From VAZQ01 sp963753575 (GTDB lineage: Bacteria > Pseudomonadota > Alphaproteobacteria > Rhizobiales > Xanthobacteraceae), in NCBI GenBank assembly GCA_963753575.1, contig CAVWCR010000001.1, positions 248,001-312,000 on the forward strand: a stretch of 64,000 nucleotides of DNA. The letters are read 5' to 3'. This document shows, one piece after another, positions 26,508 through 35,140 of this stretch. Numbering within the stretch: the stretch's first letter is position 1; every line of letters starts with the position of its first letter. The notes under the pieces are model-generated. The model ran no database searches and had not been told where the DNA came from. It saw only the letters and a list, made by a program, of their open reading frames with translations. The position numbers and the translations under genes were made by a program.

Positions 26508-27407
26508 CGCGAGGATGCGCTCGAACAGTTCCTCCGCCTTCACGTAGGCATCCTCGGTCGCCGCACGGTTAGAAGGCTGCTTTTGCCGGCCGGGATCGTC
26601 GAATGCGTGAGTTGCGCCCTGATAAATCTTGAGCGTGATGTCGCCGCCGAGCGCACGGCTGCGGTCCACCAGCCGCTGGCAGCGCCGTGGCGAGGTTTCC
26701 TCGTCGGCTGTGCCGTGAAAGGCGAGCACCGGCGCATAGGGCTGATAGCCCTGTGCGTCAAAATGTCCACGCAAGCCACACCCGGCGTAGAACACGAGCG
26801 CGGCGCGGAAGCCCTCCCGCGGGCTTGTGGGGCCGGGTGCGCCGACCGCCATGGCGGCAAGCGCGGCGCTGCCGCCATTCGACCAGCCCTGCAGCCCGAT
26901 CCGATCGGGGGCCACGTCGGGGCGGCCGCGCAGATAGGCGAGCGCGCCGTAGGCGTCGAACGGCCGCACCGTGACCTCGTTCACCGTCTCGGGTCGTTCA
27001 TTGATGGTGCCGCGGCCGAAACCGCCGGAAAAGCCACGCGGCGCGAAGCTGTCGACCAGGACTGCCACGTAGCCGAGCGCGGACCAGCTCTCACCCCACA
27101 TCTTATGGCGCTTCGAGAGCGTCGAGGCATTGTAGGGGCCGCTCTTCTTCACGTTGATCGAATAGGGGCCGGCGCGGCCGTGCATCATCACCACCGCGGG
27201 TGCGCGCTCGGCCCGCCGCTCCCGCGGCGTATAGACGAAGCCGATGAGCGTGGTCTTGCCGTCTGCGCTCGGGAAATGGACAGTCGCAGGCAGCGCCGCC
27301 CCCGCGGTCTGGGCGTGGAGGCGGGACGAGCTGAACGAACCTAGGACTCCGGCTGCGATCGCCAGCACGAGGGCCGCCACGTGACACCACAATGACCGCA
27401 TGAACAT
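26490..27407 (-). CDS. Secreted dienelactone hydrolase family protein
   Basis: The 305-residue alpha/beta hydrolase has a signal or anchor peptide (about 6-33) and a complete triad in dienelactone-hydrolase order: Ser176 in GWSNGGS, Asp235 in HGTADEETSP and His267 in GATHAFDD. The start at 27407 (MFMRSLW) is chosen over the 33-residue upstream extension, which lacks a leader. The final residues (APVPPI) and the stop are contributed by repeat copy C, so the original C terminus may have been longer. Substrate unknown; exported esterase likely. Confidence 0.8.
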   Translation of the reverse strand: MFMRSLWCHVAALVLAIAAGVLGSFSSSRLHAQTAGAALPATVHFPSADGKTTLIGFVYTPRERRAERAPAVVMMHGRAGPYSINVKKSGPYNASTLSKRHKMWGESWSALGYVAVLVDSFAPRGFSGGFGRGTINERPETVNEVTVRPFDAYGALAYLRGRPDVAPDRIGLQGWSNGGSAALAAMAVGAPGPTSPREGFRAALVFYAGCGLRGHFDAQGYQPYAPVLAFHGTADEETSPRRCQRLVDRSRALGGDITLKIYQGATHAFDDPGRQKQPSNRAATEDAYVKAEELFERILAPVPPI

Positions 27408-27523
27408 TGGTTCCGATTGTGCGCGGGAGCTTACGCGTTGCTGCCGGTGCGGTATAGAGCACGTCACGTAAACTGGGCGGCAGCCCGTTGGGGCCACCGC
27501 CCGCATTGAATTGGAGGCAAGCC

Positions 27524-28255
27524 TTGGACCGCGTCCCGCCCGAGCTCGTGCAAGAATTCGCTCCCTCCGGCAAGTTGCGCGCCGCCATCAATATCGGCAA
27601 CCCGGTGCTGGTGCAGACCGATGCGGCCGGTACGCCCAGCGGGGTCACCGTCGATCTCGCTCGCGAGCTTGCCGGGCGCCTCGGTGTGGCGCTCGAGACA
27701 GTCGTGATCGACGGCGCCGGCAAGTCGTTCCAGGCTGTCAAGGCGGCCAAGTGCGATATCGGCTTTCTGGCAATCGAGCCGGCGCGCGCGGCCGAGATCG
27801 ATTTCACCGCGCCTTACGTGCTGATCGAAGGCGTCTATGCGGTGCGCGCCGATGCGGGTCTTGCCGACAACGCGGCGGTCGATCGGGTGGGCGTCCGCAT
27901 CGCCGTCAACAAGGGCGCCGCCTACGATCTCTTCCTCACGCGCTCGCTCAAGCGGGCGACGCTCGTGCGCGCGGAGGACTCCTTCGATGTGTTTCTGCGC
28001 GATAGGCTCGAGGCGGTCGCGGGCGTGAAGCAGGCGGTGGTGCGTTTCATTGCGGCTCATCCGAACGTGCGGCTGCTCGATGGCCGCTTCATGGAGATCG
28101 CGCAGGCGATGTGCCTGCCAAAGGGACGCGCCAACGCCGTGCGCTATCTTGCGGCTTTTGTCGAAGAAATGAAGGCGTCGGGTTTTGTCGCCGACGCACT
28201 TGCGCGCGCAAAGCAGGAAGCGACCGTGGCGCTGCCTCAACGTGCGGGCGGCTAA
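27524..28255 (+). CDS. ABC transporter-type amino acid binding protein without leader
   Basis: The protein is 243 residues from TTG at 27524, set by GGAGG six bases upstream. The periplasmic binding fold is seen in GKLRAAINIGNPVL, VTVDLARELAGRLGV, KCDIGFLAIEPARAAEIDFTAPY and VAVNKG-like elements, similar to PheC/HisJ-type (SBP family 3) proteins. It has no signal peptide, so it is either cytoplasmic or uses an unusual start. No permease is adjacent. It overlaps the convergent hydrolase by 4 bp. Confidence 0.72.
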   Translation: MDRVPPELVQEFAPSGKLRAAINIGNPVLVQTDAAGTPSGVTVDLARELAGRLGVALETVVIDGAGKSFQAVKAAKCDIGFLAIEPARAAEIDFTAPYVLIEGVYAVRADAGLADNAAVDRVGVRIAVNKGAAYDLFLTRSLKRATLVRAEDSFDVFLRDRLEAVAGVKQAVVRFIAAHPNVRLLDGRFMEIAQAMCLPKGRANAVRYLAAFVEEMKASGFVADALARAKQEATVALPQRAGG

Positions 28256-29100
28256 GCCATCTTCCCAAGCTTGCGCGCGAGAAAGTCCGCGAAGATCGCA
28301 CCGATGTCGCCCGCCTTGGCGTACCAGTCCTCGGCTGGCGTGACGTCGACGGCCTGTTCGACGCTGGTCACGCGGTGGAGCTCGCAATCGGGGATGTGGC
28401 GCGCGGCGGCGGCGCCGATCTCGCCCTGATGCGTCAGGTCATCGCCAGGGATGAGGCAGACCGGCACCTTGATTGAGGCAAGGTCTTCCGCGCTGGTGCC
28501 AATCAGCGGCAGCTCGGCGCCCGCCCTGAACGGCGCCCGCCACGCCTGCATGATGGCGATGAAGTCCTTCGGGTCGATCGCCATCAGGCGCTCGCGGTTC
28601 GAAGGTCGGTTGCGGATGAGCGCGGCGAAATGCTCCTCGGCGCAGACCGCCGCCATGCCGCCTGCCTCGGCGAGGCGGATGTATTGGGCGTAGTAGCGCT
28701 CGGCCAGGCGACGGACCGCAAACGCGCCGCCGGTGACGCGCCAGAGGATGAGCGCGCGCACCGCCCGCGGATGGCGCAACGCCAGCAGCAGTGCCAGCCG
28801 TGCGCCCGAAGAGCTACCACCGACGATTGCCGGCAGCATGCCGAGCGAGCCCGCCAGCGCGAAAAGATCATCGGCCCAGACCTCGTATTCCGAGCGCTGC
28901 AGATCGAAGCCGACGTCGGAGGCGCCGCAGTTGCGCCGGTCGTGCAGCAGCACGCGGTAGCCGGCCGCGGCCATGCGCTCGGCGAACGGCTTGACGTTGT
29001 CGAGCGCGTTGCGCCCGCCCGGCGAGAGCGCCATCGCGGGGCCGCCATCGCCGAGGACTTCGTAGTTGATCGAGACGCCGTCGATCGTCGCGTGGGGCAT
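28252..29100 (-). CDS. Alpha/beta fold hydrolase
   Basis: The 282-residue protein has the oxyanion and core pattern PAMALSPGGRNALDN, LLHDRRNCGASD and nucleophile elbow GGSSSGA (94-100, Ser97). The acid is likely in IPGDDLTH. No His is found in the usual C-terminal GH position (the region reads SVEQAVDVTPAEDWY), so the triad may be incomplete. It resembles chloroperoxidase/epoxide hydrolase-like proteins. Substrate unknown. The GIY-YIG element lies just upstream. Confidence 0.78.
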   Translation of the reverse strand: MPHATIDGVSINYEVLGDGGPAMALSPGGRNALDNVKPFAERMAAAGYRVLLHDRRNCGASDVGFDLQRSEYEVWADDLFALAGSLGMLPAIVGGSSSGARLALLLALRHPRAVRALILWRVTGGAFAVRRLAERYYAQYIRLAEAGGMAAVCAEEHFAALIRNRPSNRERLMAIDPKDFIAIMQAWRAPFRAGAELPLIGTSAEDLASIKVPVCLIPGDDLTHQGEIGAAAARHIPDCELHRVTSVEQAVDVTPAEDWYAKAGDIGAIFADFLARKLGKMA

Positions 29101-29151
29101 CGGTGTGTCCTGACGCAGGTGGCTCCTCTATTTATGTCAAAATGCTCTCAA

Positions 29152-29560
29152 CGTCATGGCCGGGCTTGTCCCGGCCATCCACGTCTTGCTTCAATAGCCG
29201 TATGAAGGGCGGCTGGTTCTACTTCATGACCAATCGGCGCGACGGCGTCCTATACGTCGGCGTCACAAGCAACCTGCCAAGCCGCACGTTCCAGCATCGT
29301 GAAGGCCTCGTCCAAGGATTCACCAAGCGCTATGGACTGAAACGTCTCGTCTACTACGAGTACTTTGATGATATTCGCGATGCGATCCAGCGCGAGAAAG
29401 CAGCTAAGCGCTGGCCACGGGCCTGGAAGGTTAAACTCATCCATTCGATGAATCCCGATTGGAATGATCTGTACGATGCGCTCATCTAAGAGCAGATCGA
29501 GCCCGCGTCTCACTTGCAATAAGCAAGACGTGGATGGCCGGGACAAGCCCGGCCATGACG
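29152..29560. mobile_element. 409-bp GIY-YIG mini-element with 40-bp terminal inverted repeats
   Basis: The left end (29152-29191) begins CGTCATGGCCGGGCTTGTCC and the right end (29521-29560) is its perfect reverse complement over 40 bp. Each terminal repeat is itself a palindrome (GGCCGGG, five-base spacer CTTGT, CCCGGCC). Between them is a single 95-codon GIY-YIG nuclease gene. The unit lies in the gap between a hydrolase gene and the liv transport genes. The palindrome words resemble abundant dispersed repeats of Bradyrhizobiaceae. Confidence 0.85.
29202..29489 (+). CDS. Single-domain GIY-YIG endonuclease-like protein
   Basis: The 95-residue protein, starting at ATG 29202, carries the core YFMTNRRDGVLYVGVTSNL with the GIY and YIG positions as FYF and YVG, then Arg28, QHREGLVQGFTKRYG and EYFDDIRDAIQREKAAKRWPRAWK. 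This is the UvrC-N/YhbQ-like minimal GIY-YIG family, widespread but of unknown function. The gene is wholly enclosed by inverted palindromic repeats. An open frame further upstream (29103) would pass through the left repeat. Confidence 0.85.
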   Translation: MKGGWFYFMTNRRDGVLYVGVTSNLPSRTFQHREGLVQGFTKRYGLKRLVYYEYFDDIRDAIQREKAAKRWPRAWKVKLIHSMNPDWNDLYDALI

Positions 29561-29601
29561 ACGCTGTGAGGCCATTGCGCACAGCCAACGGCCTGCATTG
29601 G

Positions 29602-30375
29602 CTACAGCCCCAGATAAAACTTCTTGATCAGGTCGTTGTTGTTGAGCTCCTCGGCCGAGCGGCCTTCGAAGGCGATCTGGCCGTGCACGATGACATAGCC
29701 GCGGTCGGCGATGCGCAGCGCCTGCGGGAAGTTCTGCTCGGCCATCAGCACGGTGAGCTTGTAGCGCTCCTTGAGCTCCTTGATTTTCTCGATCGTGCGC
29801 GCGACCAGCACCGGCGCGAGGCCGACCGACGGCTCGTCGATCAGCAGGATGCGCGGCGACTGCATCAGCGCGCGCGCGAGCGCCAGCATCTGCTGCTCGC
29901 CGCCGCTCATCGAGCCCGCAAGCTGGGCGCGCCGCTCGGCGAGCCGCGGGAAGCATTCGAAGCAAAACGCGCGGTTGGCGCTGATCTCGGCGCGCGCCTT
30001 CTTCCGGAAAGCGCCGAGCAACAGGTTCTCCTCAACCGTCAGCCGTGGAAACAAGCGGCGGCCTTCCGGCACCAGCGCGATGCCGAGGTCGACGATCTCC
30101 TCGGTCGAGCGCCCCACGAGATCATGCGTGACGCTGTCGATCTCGGCCACGATGCGGCCTGCGCTGGGCGGCAAGATCCCCATGACGCACTTCATCAGCG
30201 TCGACTTGCCGTTGCCATTGGTGCCGAGAAGCGCCACGGTCTCGCCCGAGCGCACCTTGAGCGAGACGCCCTCGATCACGCGCACAGCGCCATAGGCCGC
30301 GTCGAGCGCCTCGATGGTGAGGCTGTTACCCTTGTTGCCGCTACTCTCCAAGGTACGCCCTCTCGACTTCGGCAT
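29602..30375 (-). CDS. livF: Branched-chain amino acid-type ABC transporter ATPase LivF
   Basis: The 257-residue ATPase has Walker A LLGTNGNGKST, Q-loop region, signature MSGGEQQ, Walker B ILLIDEP and a switch His-equivalent Q in MAEQNF, all as in LivF. It overlaps the livG end by about 35 bp if the ATG at 30375 is used. The first 19 residues are non-conserved, so a later start is possible. It couples ATP hydrolysis to uptake through LivH and LivM. The substrate may not be an amino acid, given the neighbouring catabolic genes. Confidence 0.9.
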   Translation of the reverse strand: MPKSRGRTLESSGNKGNSLTIEALDAAYGAVRVIEGVSLKVRSGETVALLGTNGNGKSTLMKCVMGILPPSAGRIVAEIDSVTHDLVGRSTEEIVDLGIALVPEGRRLFPRLTVEENLLLGAFRKKARAEISANRAFCFECFPRLAERRAQLAGSMSGGEQQMLALARALMQSPRILLIDEPSVGLAPVLVARTIEKIKELKERYKLTVLMAEQNFPQALRIADRGYVIVHGQIAFEGRSAEELNNNDLIKKFYLGL

Positions 30376-31075
30376 CGCGGATCACGGCCTCGGGCGCGCC
30401 GTCGGCGATCTTCTTGCCGGAGACGAGCACCACCAGCCGCTGCGAGAAGCTCATTACTGCGCGCATGATGTGCTCGATCAGGATGACGGTAATGCCGCGC
30501 TCGTTGAGTCGAATGAGCAATGCGACGATATCGGCAACCTCCGTGTTCGAGAGCCCCGCCATCGACTCGTCTGCGATCAGGAGCTTCGGCTCGGCCGCGA
30601 GCGCGCGGGCGAGCTCGAGCTTGCGCATCTCGACTTGGGTGAGGTCGCGCGGCAGTTGCCCGCCCTTCTCGGCCAGCCCGACCAGCGCGAGCAATTCGGC
30701 CGCGCGTGCCTCGATCGCAGCGGCGGAGCGATGCGGGCCCGAGCGGGCGTTTACCGTGTAGAGCAGCGGCACGCGCAGGTTTTCAGCGATGCTCAGGCTT
30801 GCGAAGGGCCGCGGCAACTGGAAGCTGCGGGCAAGGCCGCGCCGCGTGCGCTCGTGGGCGGCGAGCCCGTTCATGGCGGCGCCATCGAAGTGCACGGTGC
30901 CGGTCTCATTGGTGAGCGTGCCGCAGATGCAGTTGACCAGCGTCGACTTGCCGGAGCCGTTCGGGCCGATCAATCCGACCCGTTCGCCGGCCTTGACCGA
31001 GAGCGCGATGCCGTCGAGCGCGACGAAGCCGCCAAAGCGCTTGCTCAGGTTGTCGATCTCAAGCAATACGGTCAT
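30341..31075 (-). CDS. livG: Branched-chain amino acid-type ABC transporter ATPase LivG
   Basis: The 244-residue protein has Walker A GPNGSGKST. The expected LSGGQ signature is degenerate and reads DLTQVEMRKLELARAL, as in many LivG proteins, and Walker B is LLIADE. The start ATG at 31075 overlaps the livM stop (ATGA). The longer 688-codon open frame is the antisense-type extension through livM and is not used. LivG pairs with LivF to power the LivH-LivM channel. Confidence 0.9.
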   Translation of the reverse strand: MTVLLEIDNLSKRFGGFVALDGIALSVKAGERVGLIGPNGSGKSTLVNCICGTLTNETGTVHFDGAAMNGLAAHERTRRGLARSFQLPRPFASLSIAENLRVPLLYTVNARSGPHRSAAAIEARAAELLALVGLAEKGGQLPRDLTQVEMRKLELARALAAEPKLLIADESMAGLSNTEVADIVALLIRLNERGITVILIEHIMRAVMSFSQRLVVLVSGKKIADGAPEAVIRDAEVERAYLGE

Positions 31076-32328
31076 GGCGCACTGCTCCCAACGACGGCTT
31101 TTCGCGGCCGCAGCACAAGCCCGCAGCCGAGGCAGATCGCGAGCACGAGCGCCGAAAGGAGCCACAGCCACGACGGTCCCGGCACAATGCTGATCGCCGC
31201 CGCGATGATGGGAAGGCCAACGAGCCAGGAGAGCCCGAGGATGCGTCCGCGCGCGATCGCAAGGTAGACCAGCACGGCCCAGAAGATGATTTCGAGCGGG
31301 CGCCCCGCCAGCGCCTCCTGGTGCAGGAAATAGATCGGGATCACGTTGACCACGAAGAGGAGTCCGAACACCGCGGGGTCGGCCACGCTTGTGCGCGCGC
31401 CGTGGCGGCGTTCGATCAGGCCGAGGATGCCGGTCGGCGCGATGATGACACAGTCGACGATCAGCAGGCCGACGATCAGGAGGTTGACCGACGACGAGAT
31501 GGTGACGGTCGCAACCTGCTGTAGCGTGCCAAGCAGGATCGCGCCGATCAGCGGGCCGGCCCAGCTCGTGGTGCCGCCGATCATCGGCATCGCGATCGAG
31601 TTGACCGCGTAGTCGAGCGCGAACGCGGAGGTCGGCTGCAGGTAGCCGATGTAGTAGGGGAATGGCGCGCCCGCCATGCCCATGAGCGCGCCCGAGATCG
31701 TGGTGGCAACGAGCTTGAGACGCAGCGTCGGCACGCCGGAGGCTTCGGCCGCCAGCTCGTCGTCGCGGATCGCCGCAAAGCCTAAGCCCAGCCGCGAGCG
31801 CTCGATAAAGCGCGCGACCGTAAGCGCGATGACCGTCAGCCCCAGCATCAGCAGGAACAGGTATTGGATATAAGGCCCGATCGGAGCGATCTCGTTGGGG
31901 CGGATCACATAGGCGCCGCGTGCGCCGCCCACATAGCTCCAGTTGGTGACCAGCGTCTGCAGCACCACCGCCAGTGCGAGCGTCGCGATGGCGAAGAACG
32001 CGCCGCGCAGCCGCAGGGTCAGATAGCCCATGCCGAGCCCGACAATGCCGGAGATGACCGCGCCGACGACGATAAGGATTGGGATCGGCAGCGGAAAAGC
32101 CTTGTGCAGGAACACGGCCGCGTAGGCGCCGAGCGCGAAGAATGCCGCCGAGCCGAAATTCACATAGCCGGTATAGCCGCCCAGGATGTTCCAGGCGGTC
32201 GCCAGCACGATGTATTGCAGCACCACGTAGCCAGCGAAGAACACGTAGTCGTTGCCGACCAGCCGCGCGATAGCGAACACTGCGGCCGCGACCGCGACGC
32301 AGATGAGAAAGAAGGTGAGGGTGCGCAC
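31072..32328 (-). CDS. livM: LivM-type ABC permease with extended C terminus
   Basis: The 418-residue, multi-helix permease has the LivM core (LATAWNILGGYTGYVNFGSAAFFALGAYA and the EAA-like RDDELAAEASGVPTLRLKL). The usual family end is near residue 305 (GILGLIERRHG). About 110 more residues follow with roughly four further hydrophobic segments, which is unusual. The gene overlaps livG by 4 bp and starts 3 bp after the livH stop. Confidence 0.85.
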   Translation of the reverse strand: MRTLTFFLICVAVAAAVFAIARLVGNDYVFFAGYVVLQYIVLATAWNILGGYTGYVNFGSAAFFALGAYAAVFLHKAFPLPIPILIVVGAVISGIVGLGMGYLTLRLRGAFFAIATLALAVVLQTLVTNWSYVGGARGAYVIRPNEIAPIGPYIQYLFLLMLGLTVIALTVARFIERSRLGLGFAAIRDDELAAEASGVPTLRLKLVATTISGALMGMAGAPFPYYIGYLQPTSAFALDYAVNSIAMPMIGGTTSWAGPLIGAILLGTLQQVATVTISSSVNLLIVGLLIVDCVIIAPTGILGLIERRHGARTSVADPAVFGLLFVVNVIPIYFLHQEALAGRPLEIIFWAVLVYLAIARGRILGLSWLVGLPIIAAAISIVPGPSWLWLLSALVLAICLGCGLVLRPRKAVVGSSAP

Positions 32329-32331
32329 GCG

Positions 32332-33207
32332 CTACCGTCCAAACAGTCCGGCCGGCCGGACCGCCAGCGTGATGAGGAGAAATCCGAACGCGACCGCCGG
32401 CGCCCACGACGGCCCGTAGAAGGTAGAGGTGACGCTCTCAACGATGCCGAGCAGAAACGCGCCGATCAGCGTGCCGGTCAGGCTGCCAAGCCCGCCGAGC
32501 ACGCAGATCGCGAACACGCGCCCGATATATTCGCGTCCGATCGACGGTTCCACCGGCTGGATCACGATCAGAAGCGCGCCTGCGATCGCGGTGGTTGCGA
32601 TCGAGATCGCAAACGCGATGCGCTTGATCCGTACGGGCGAAGCCCCCATCAGTTGCAGCGCGAGCTGGTCCTGCGCCACCGCCATGATGGCGCGCCCGAG
32701 GAAGCTGCGCGAAAGAAAGAGCTGCAGTGCGCCGATCATTGCGAGCGCGACCAGGCACGGCACCAGCAACCGCAGCGGCAGGTCGATCACCCCGAACTTC
32801 AGGCTCGGCCCGATATAAGACGCCTGGACGTAGCGGTAGTCGGCGCCGAACACCAGGATCAACGTCACCTCGGTGACGAACAGGAGCCCGAAGAAGAACG
32901 CGAGCCCGCGCAACAACTCTTGCCCGTAGCGCTCGAAAGAGGCGTAATAGACCTGATAGATGAGTGCGCCGAGCGCATAGAACGCCGGCAGTACGATGAT
33001 GCAGGCCACGATCGGGTCGATGCCGAGCCGCGTGTTGACGATATAGGCGATGTAGGAGCCGAGGATGATGAAGCCCGGATGCGCGATGTTGACGATGTCG
33101 AGCATGCCGAACGAGATCGACACGCCGATCGTCACCGCTGCGTAGAATCCTCCGAGCAGGAGGCCCGCGACCAGCGCGTTGATCAGGAGGTCGTAAGAGA
33201 TGTCCAC
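32332..33207 (-). CDS. livH: Branched-chain amino acid-type ABC permease LivH
   Basis: The 291-residue integral membrane protein has the LivH pattern: GLLLGGFYAAVTIGVSISFGMLDIVNIAHPGF near the N terminus and IAGALLIVIQPVEPSIG with GGLGSLTGTLIGAFLLGIVES near the C terminus. It heads the livHMGF run on the minus strand. No substrate-binding protein (LivK) is present beside it. The cupin gene lies about 110 bp upstream. Confidence 0.9.
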   Translation of the reverse strand: MDISYDLLINALVAGLLLGGFYAAVTIGVSISFGMLDIVNIAHPGFIILGSYIAYIVNTRLGIDPIVACIIVLPAFYALGALIYQVYYASFERYGQELLRGLAFFFGLLFVTEVTLILVFGADYRYVQASYIGPSLKFGVIDLPLRLLVPCLVALAMIGALQLFLSRSFLGRAIMAVAQDQLALQLMGASPVRIKRIAFAISIATTAIAGALLIVIQPVEPSIGREYIGRVFAICVLGGLGSLTGTLIGAFLLGIVESVTSTFYGPSWAPAVAFGFLLITLAVRPAGLFGR

Positions 33208-33316
33208 CGTCCCCCGCGGCTGTCCGGTGTGGATCGGCGTCCCGCTTGTTCCGTTGCCCCCTGCCTCACAGGAGGAGGCGCCCGCGGCACGTGTTTGTTG
33301 TCCCAGGTGCCCGAGG

Positions 33317-33757
33317 CTACTTCATTCGCACCGAATCCGGCACCGGCAGCGGCGCATTGGCGCTGTCGAGGAATTCCACCGTGGTGAAGTGCAGCTCGTT
33401 CGGCCCGGTGTTCTCGAGGTCGTGCACCTTGTGGTGGCCCTTGGGGTGGCTCTCGTGCCGGGTCTCGCCGGGGGTGTAGGTGTGCTCGACCACCGTTCCG
33501 TCCTCAAGATGCGCACGCGCCTTCCCGCCGGTCGAGCATGACCAGAAGTAATCGAGCACGTGGCGATGGAAGCCGAAGCGCTCGCCGGACGCGAGCCGAA
33601 TGTCCCAAACTCGCACGCGCTCGTTCTCCGACAGGAGCCGTTTGCCGACGCAGCCGTTGGGGTTCTGCTTCTCGCGCTCGAATTCGACGGTGATCTCGGG
33701 CGGCCACGCCGTCTTGGCGGCGGCGACCGGGGTTTTGTCAAGCATGGTCAGGGCCAT
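33317..33757 (-). CDS. Cupin domain protein
   Basis: The 146-residue protein contains a small beta barrel with candidate metal ligands in FGFHRHVLDYFWS, HLEDGTVVEHTYTPGE and HPKGHHKVHDLENTG. The motif 1 pattern G(X)5HXH is reduced to GFHRH, with His66 and nearby residues as ligands. It could be a dioxygenase-like or sugar-binding cupin; function unknown. It shares the strand of the liv genes and may be their first gene. Confidence 0.72.
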   Translation of the reverse strand: MALTMLDKTPVAAAKTAWPPEITVEFEREKQNPNGCVGKRLLSENERVRVWDIRLASGERFGFHRHVLDYFWSCSTGGKARAHLEDGTVVEHTYTPGETRHESHPKGHHKVHDLENTGPNELHFTTVEFLDSANAPLPVPDSVRMK

Positions 33758-33928
33758 GGCAGTCCTCCTCTACGCAGGGGCGCAATGATAGGGCAACTGG
33801 GGCACGCAAGGAACTGCGGCTTTTGGCGATAGGGCAGGAGGGGCGGGGTCGCTTTGGCCACATGCCCATTCGGCTGCGATCTGCGCTAAGGAGCGTGTTA
33901 GTTCCTGGTCCACGGTGCCCGTCGTCAA

Positions 33929-35122
33929 ATGCACGCCCTCATCATCGGCGGCTCGATGAGCGGCCTGTTCGCAGGCCTCCTGCTGCGGCGCGCGGGCTTT
34001 TCTGCCGCCCTCTACGAGCGCGCGGAGACCGAGCTGACCGGCCGCGGAGCCGGCATCGTGACGCAGCCCGAGCTGCGTGCGGTGCTTTCGGATGCGGGCT
34101 GTGACCTGAACGACCTTGGCGTCGAGGTCGCGGGCCGACGCACGCTCGACCGCATGGGCGCCATCCTCGGTGACTACGCCTGTCCGCAGACGCTTACCTC
34201 CTGGGACCGCGTGTTCCGCCTGCTGCGCGCGCAGTTCCCGGCCGAGCATTACCATCGCGGCAAGGAGCTCGTCCGCATCGAGGAGCATGCCACCGGCGTT
34301 ATCGCGCATTTCGCCGACGGCAGCCGCGCCGACGGTGATCTCCTTGTCGGCGCCGACGGCTTCCGCTCGAGCGTGCGCAGCATCATGGCGCCGGCGGTCA
34401 GGCCGGTCTATGCCGGCTATGTCGGCTGGCGCGGATTAGCCGAAGAGGCGGCGCTGTCGCGGGCCACCCACGCCGTGATCTTCGACGCCATGGTGTTCGC
34501 GCTGCCGCCAAACGAGCAGTTCATCAGCTATCCGATCGCGGGGGCTTCCGATGCGCTCGCGCCTGGCCGCCGCCGCTGCAATTTCGTCTGGTACCGGCCG
34601 GCAGCCGAAGGCGAATTGCGACTCATGCTCACGGACGCCTCGGGCCGCACCCATCCGCTCGGCATTCCGCCGCCGCTCATCCGCCCCGAGGTGACGGCGG
34701 CGCTGCGCGAGGCCGCGCGTGCCCTGATTGCGCCGCCGCTCGAGGAGGTGGTGCGGCTCGCGCCGCAGCCGTTCCTGCAGCCGATCTTCGACGTCGAGAG
34801 CGAGCGCATGACCTCGGGCCGCGTCGCGCTGGTGGGCGATGCCGCCTATCTCGCACGCCCGCACGTGGCGGCGGGCGTCACCAAGGCGGCCGAGGATGCG
34901 GCTGCGCTCGCCCGCGCGCTCGCAGCGCATCGCGACGTGGCGTCGGCGCTGGCAGCCTTCGAGCGCGAGCGCATTCCGGCCAATGCCCGCATCATGGCGC
35001 GCGGCCGCGAGCTCGGCGGCTATCTGCGGCGGGCGTATGCGACCACGCAGGAGCGCGCGGCAGCGGAGCGCCATCACACGCCGGAGGCGGTGATGCGCGA
35101 GATCGCGGTGCTGGAGTTTTGA
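33929..35122 (+). CDS. FAD-dependent monooxygenase (2,6-dihydroxypyridine hydroxylase-like)
   Basis: The 397-residue class A flavoprotein has dinucleotide motif IIGGSMSGLFAGLLLR at the N terminus, DG motif GADGFRSSVRS and GD motif LVGDAAYLARPHVAAGVTKAAEDA. The last is very similar to 2,6-dihydroxypyridine 3-hydroxylases, which have RPH in this motif. Such enzymes hydroxylate N-heterocycles or phenols with NAD(P)H and O2. A role beside molybdenum hydroxylase genes in heterocycle breakdown is an inference. Start ATG. Confidence 0.85.
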   Translation: MHALIIGGSMSGLFAGLLLRRAGFSAALYERAETELTGRGAGIVTQPELRAVLSDAGCDLNDLGVEVAGRRTLDRMGAILGDYACPQTLTSWDRVFRLLRAQFPAEHYHRGKELVRIEEHATGVIAHFADGSRADGDLLVGADGFRSSVRSIMAPAVRPVYAGYVGWRGLAEEAALSRATHAVIFDAMVFALPPNEQFISYPIAGASDALAPGRRRCNFVWYRPAAEGELRLMLTDASGRTHPLGIPPPLIRPEVTAALREAARALIAPPLEEVVRLAPQPFLQPIFDVESERMTSGRVALVGDAAYLARPHVAAGVTKAAEDAAALARALAAHRDVASALAAFERERIPANARIMARGRELGGYLRRAYATTQERAAAERHHTPEAVMREIAVLEF

Positions 35123-35140
35123 GGGACGAGGAAAGCGAAA

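Noticed and set aside
30341..32407. 688-codon frame apparently fusing a long N-terminal region to LivG
   Set aside because: The N-terminal part is an alternative frame of livM, and LivG has a proper ATG at 31075 in an ATGA overlap.
31864..33387. 507-codon plus-strand frame across livM and livH
   Set aside because: Antisense shadow of two well-supported permease genes; composition is charged low complexity.
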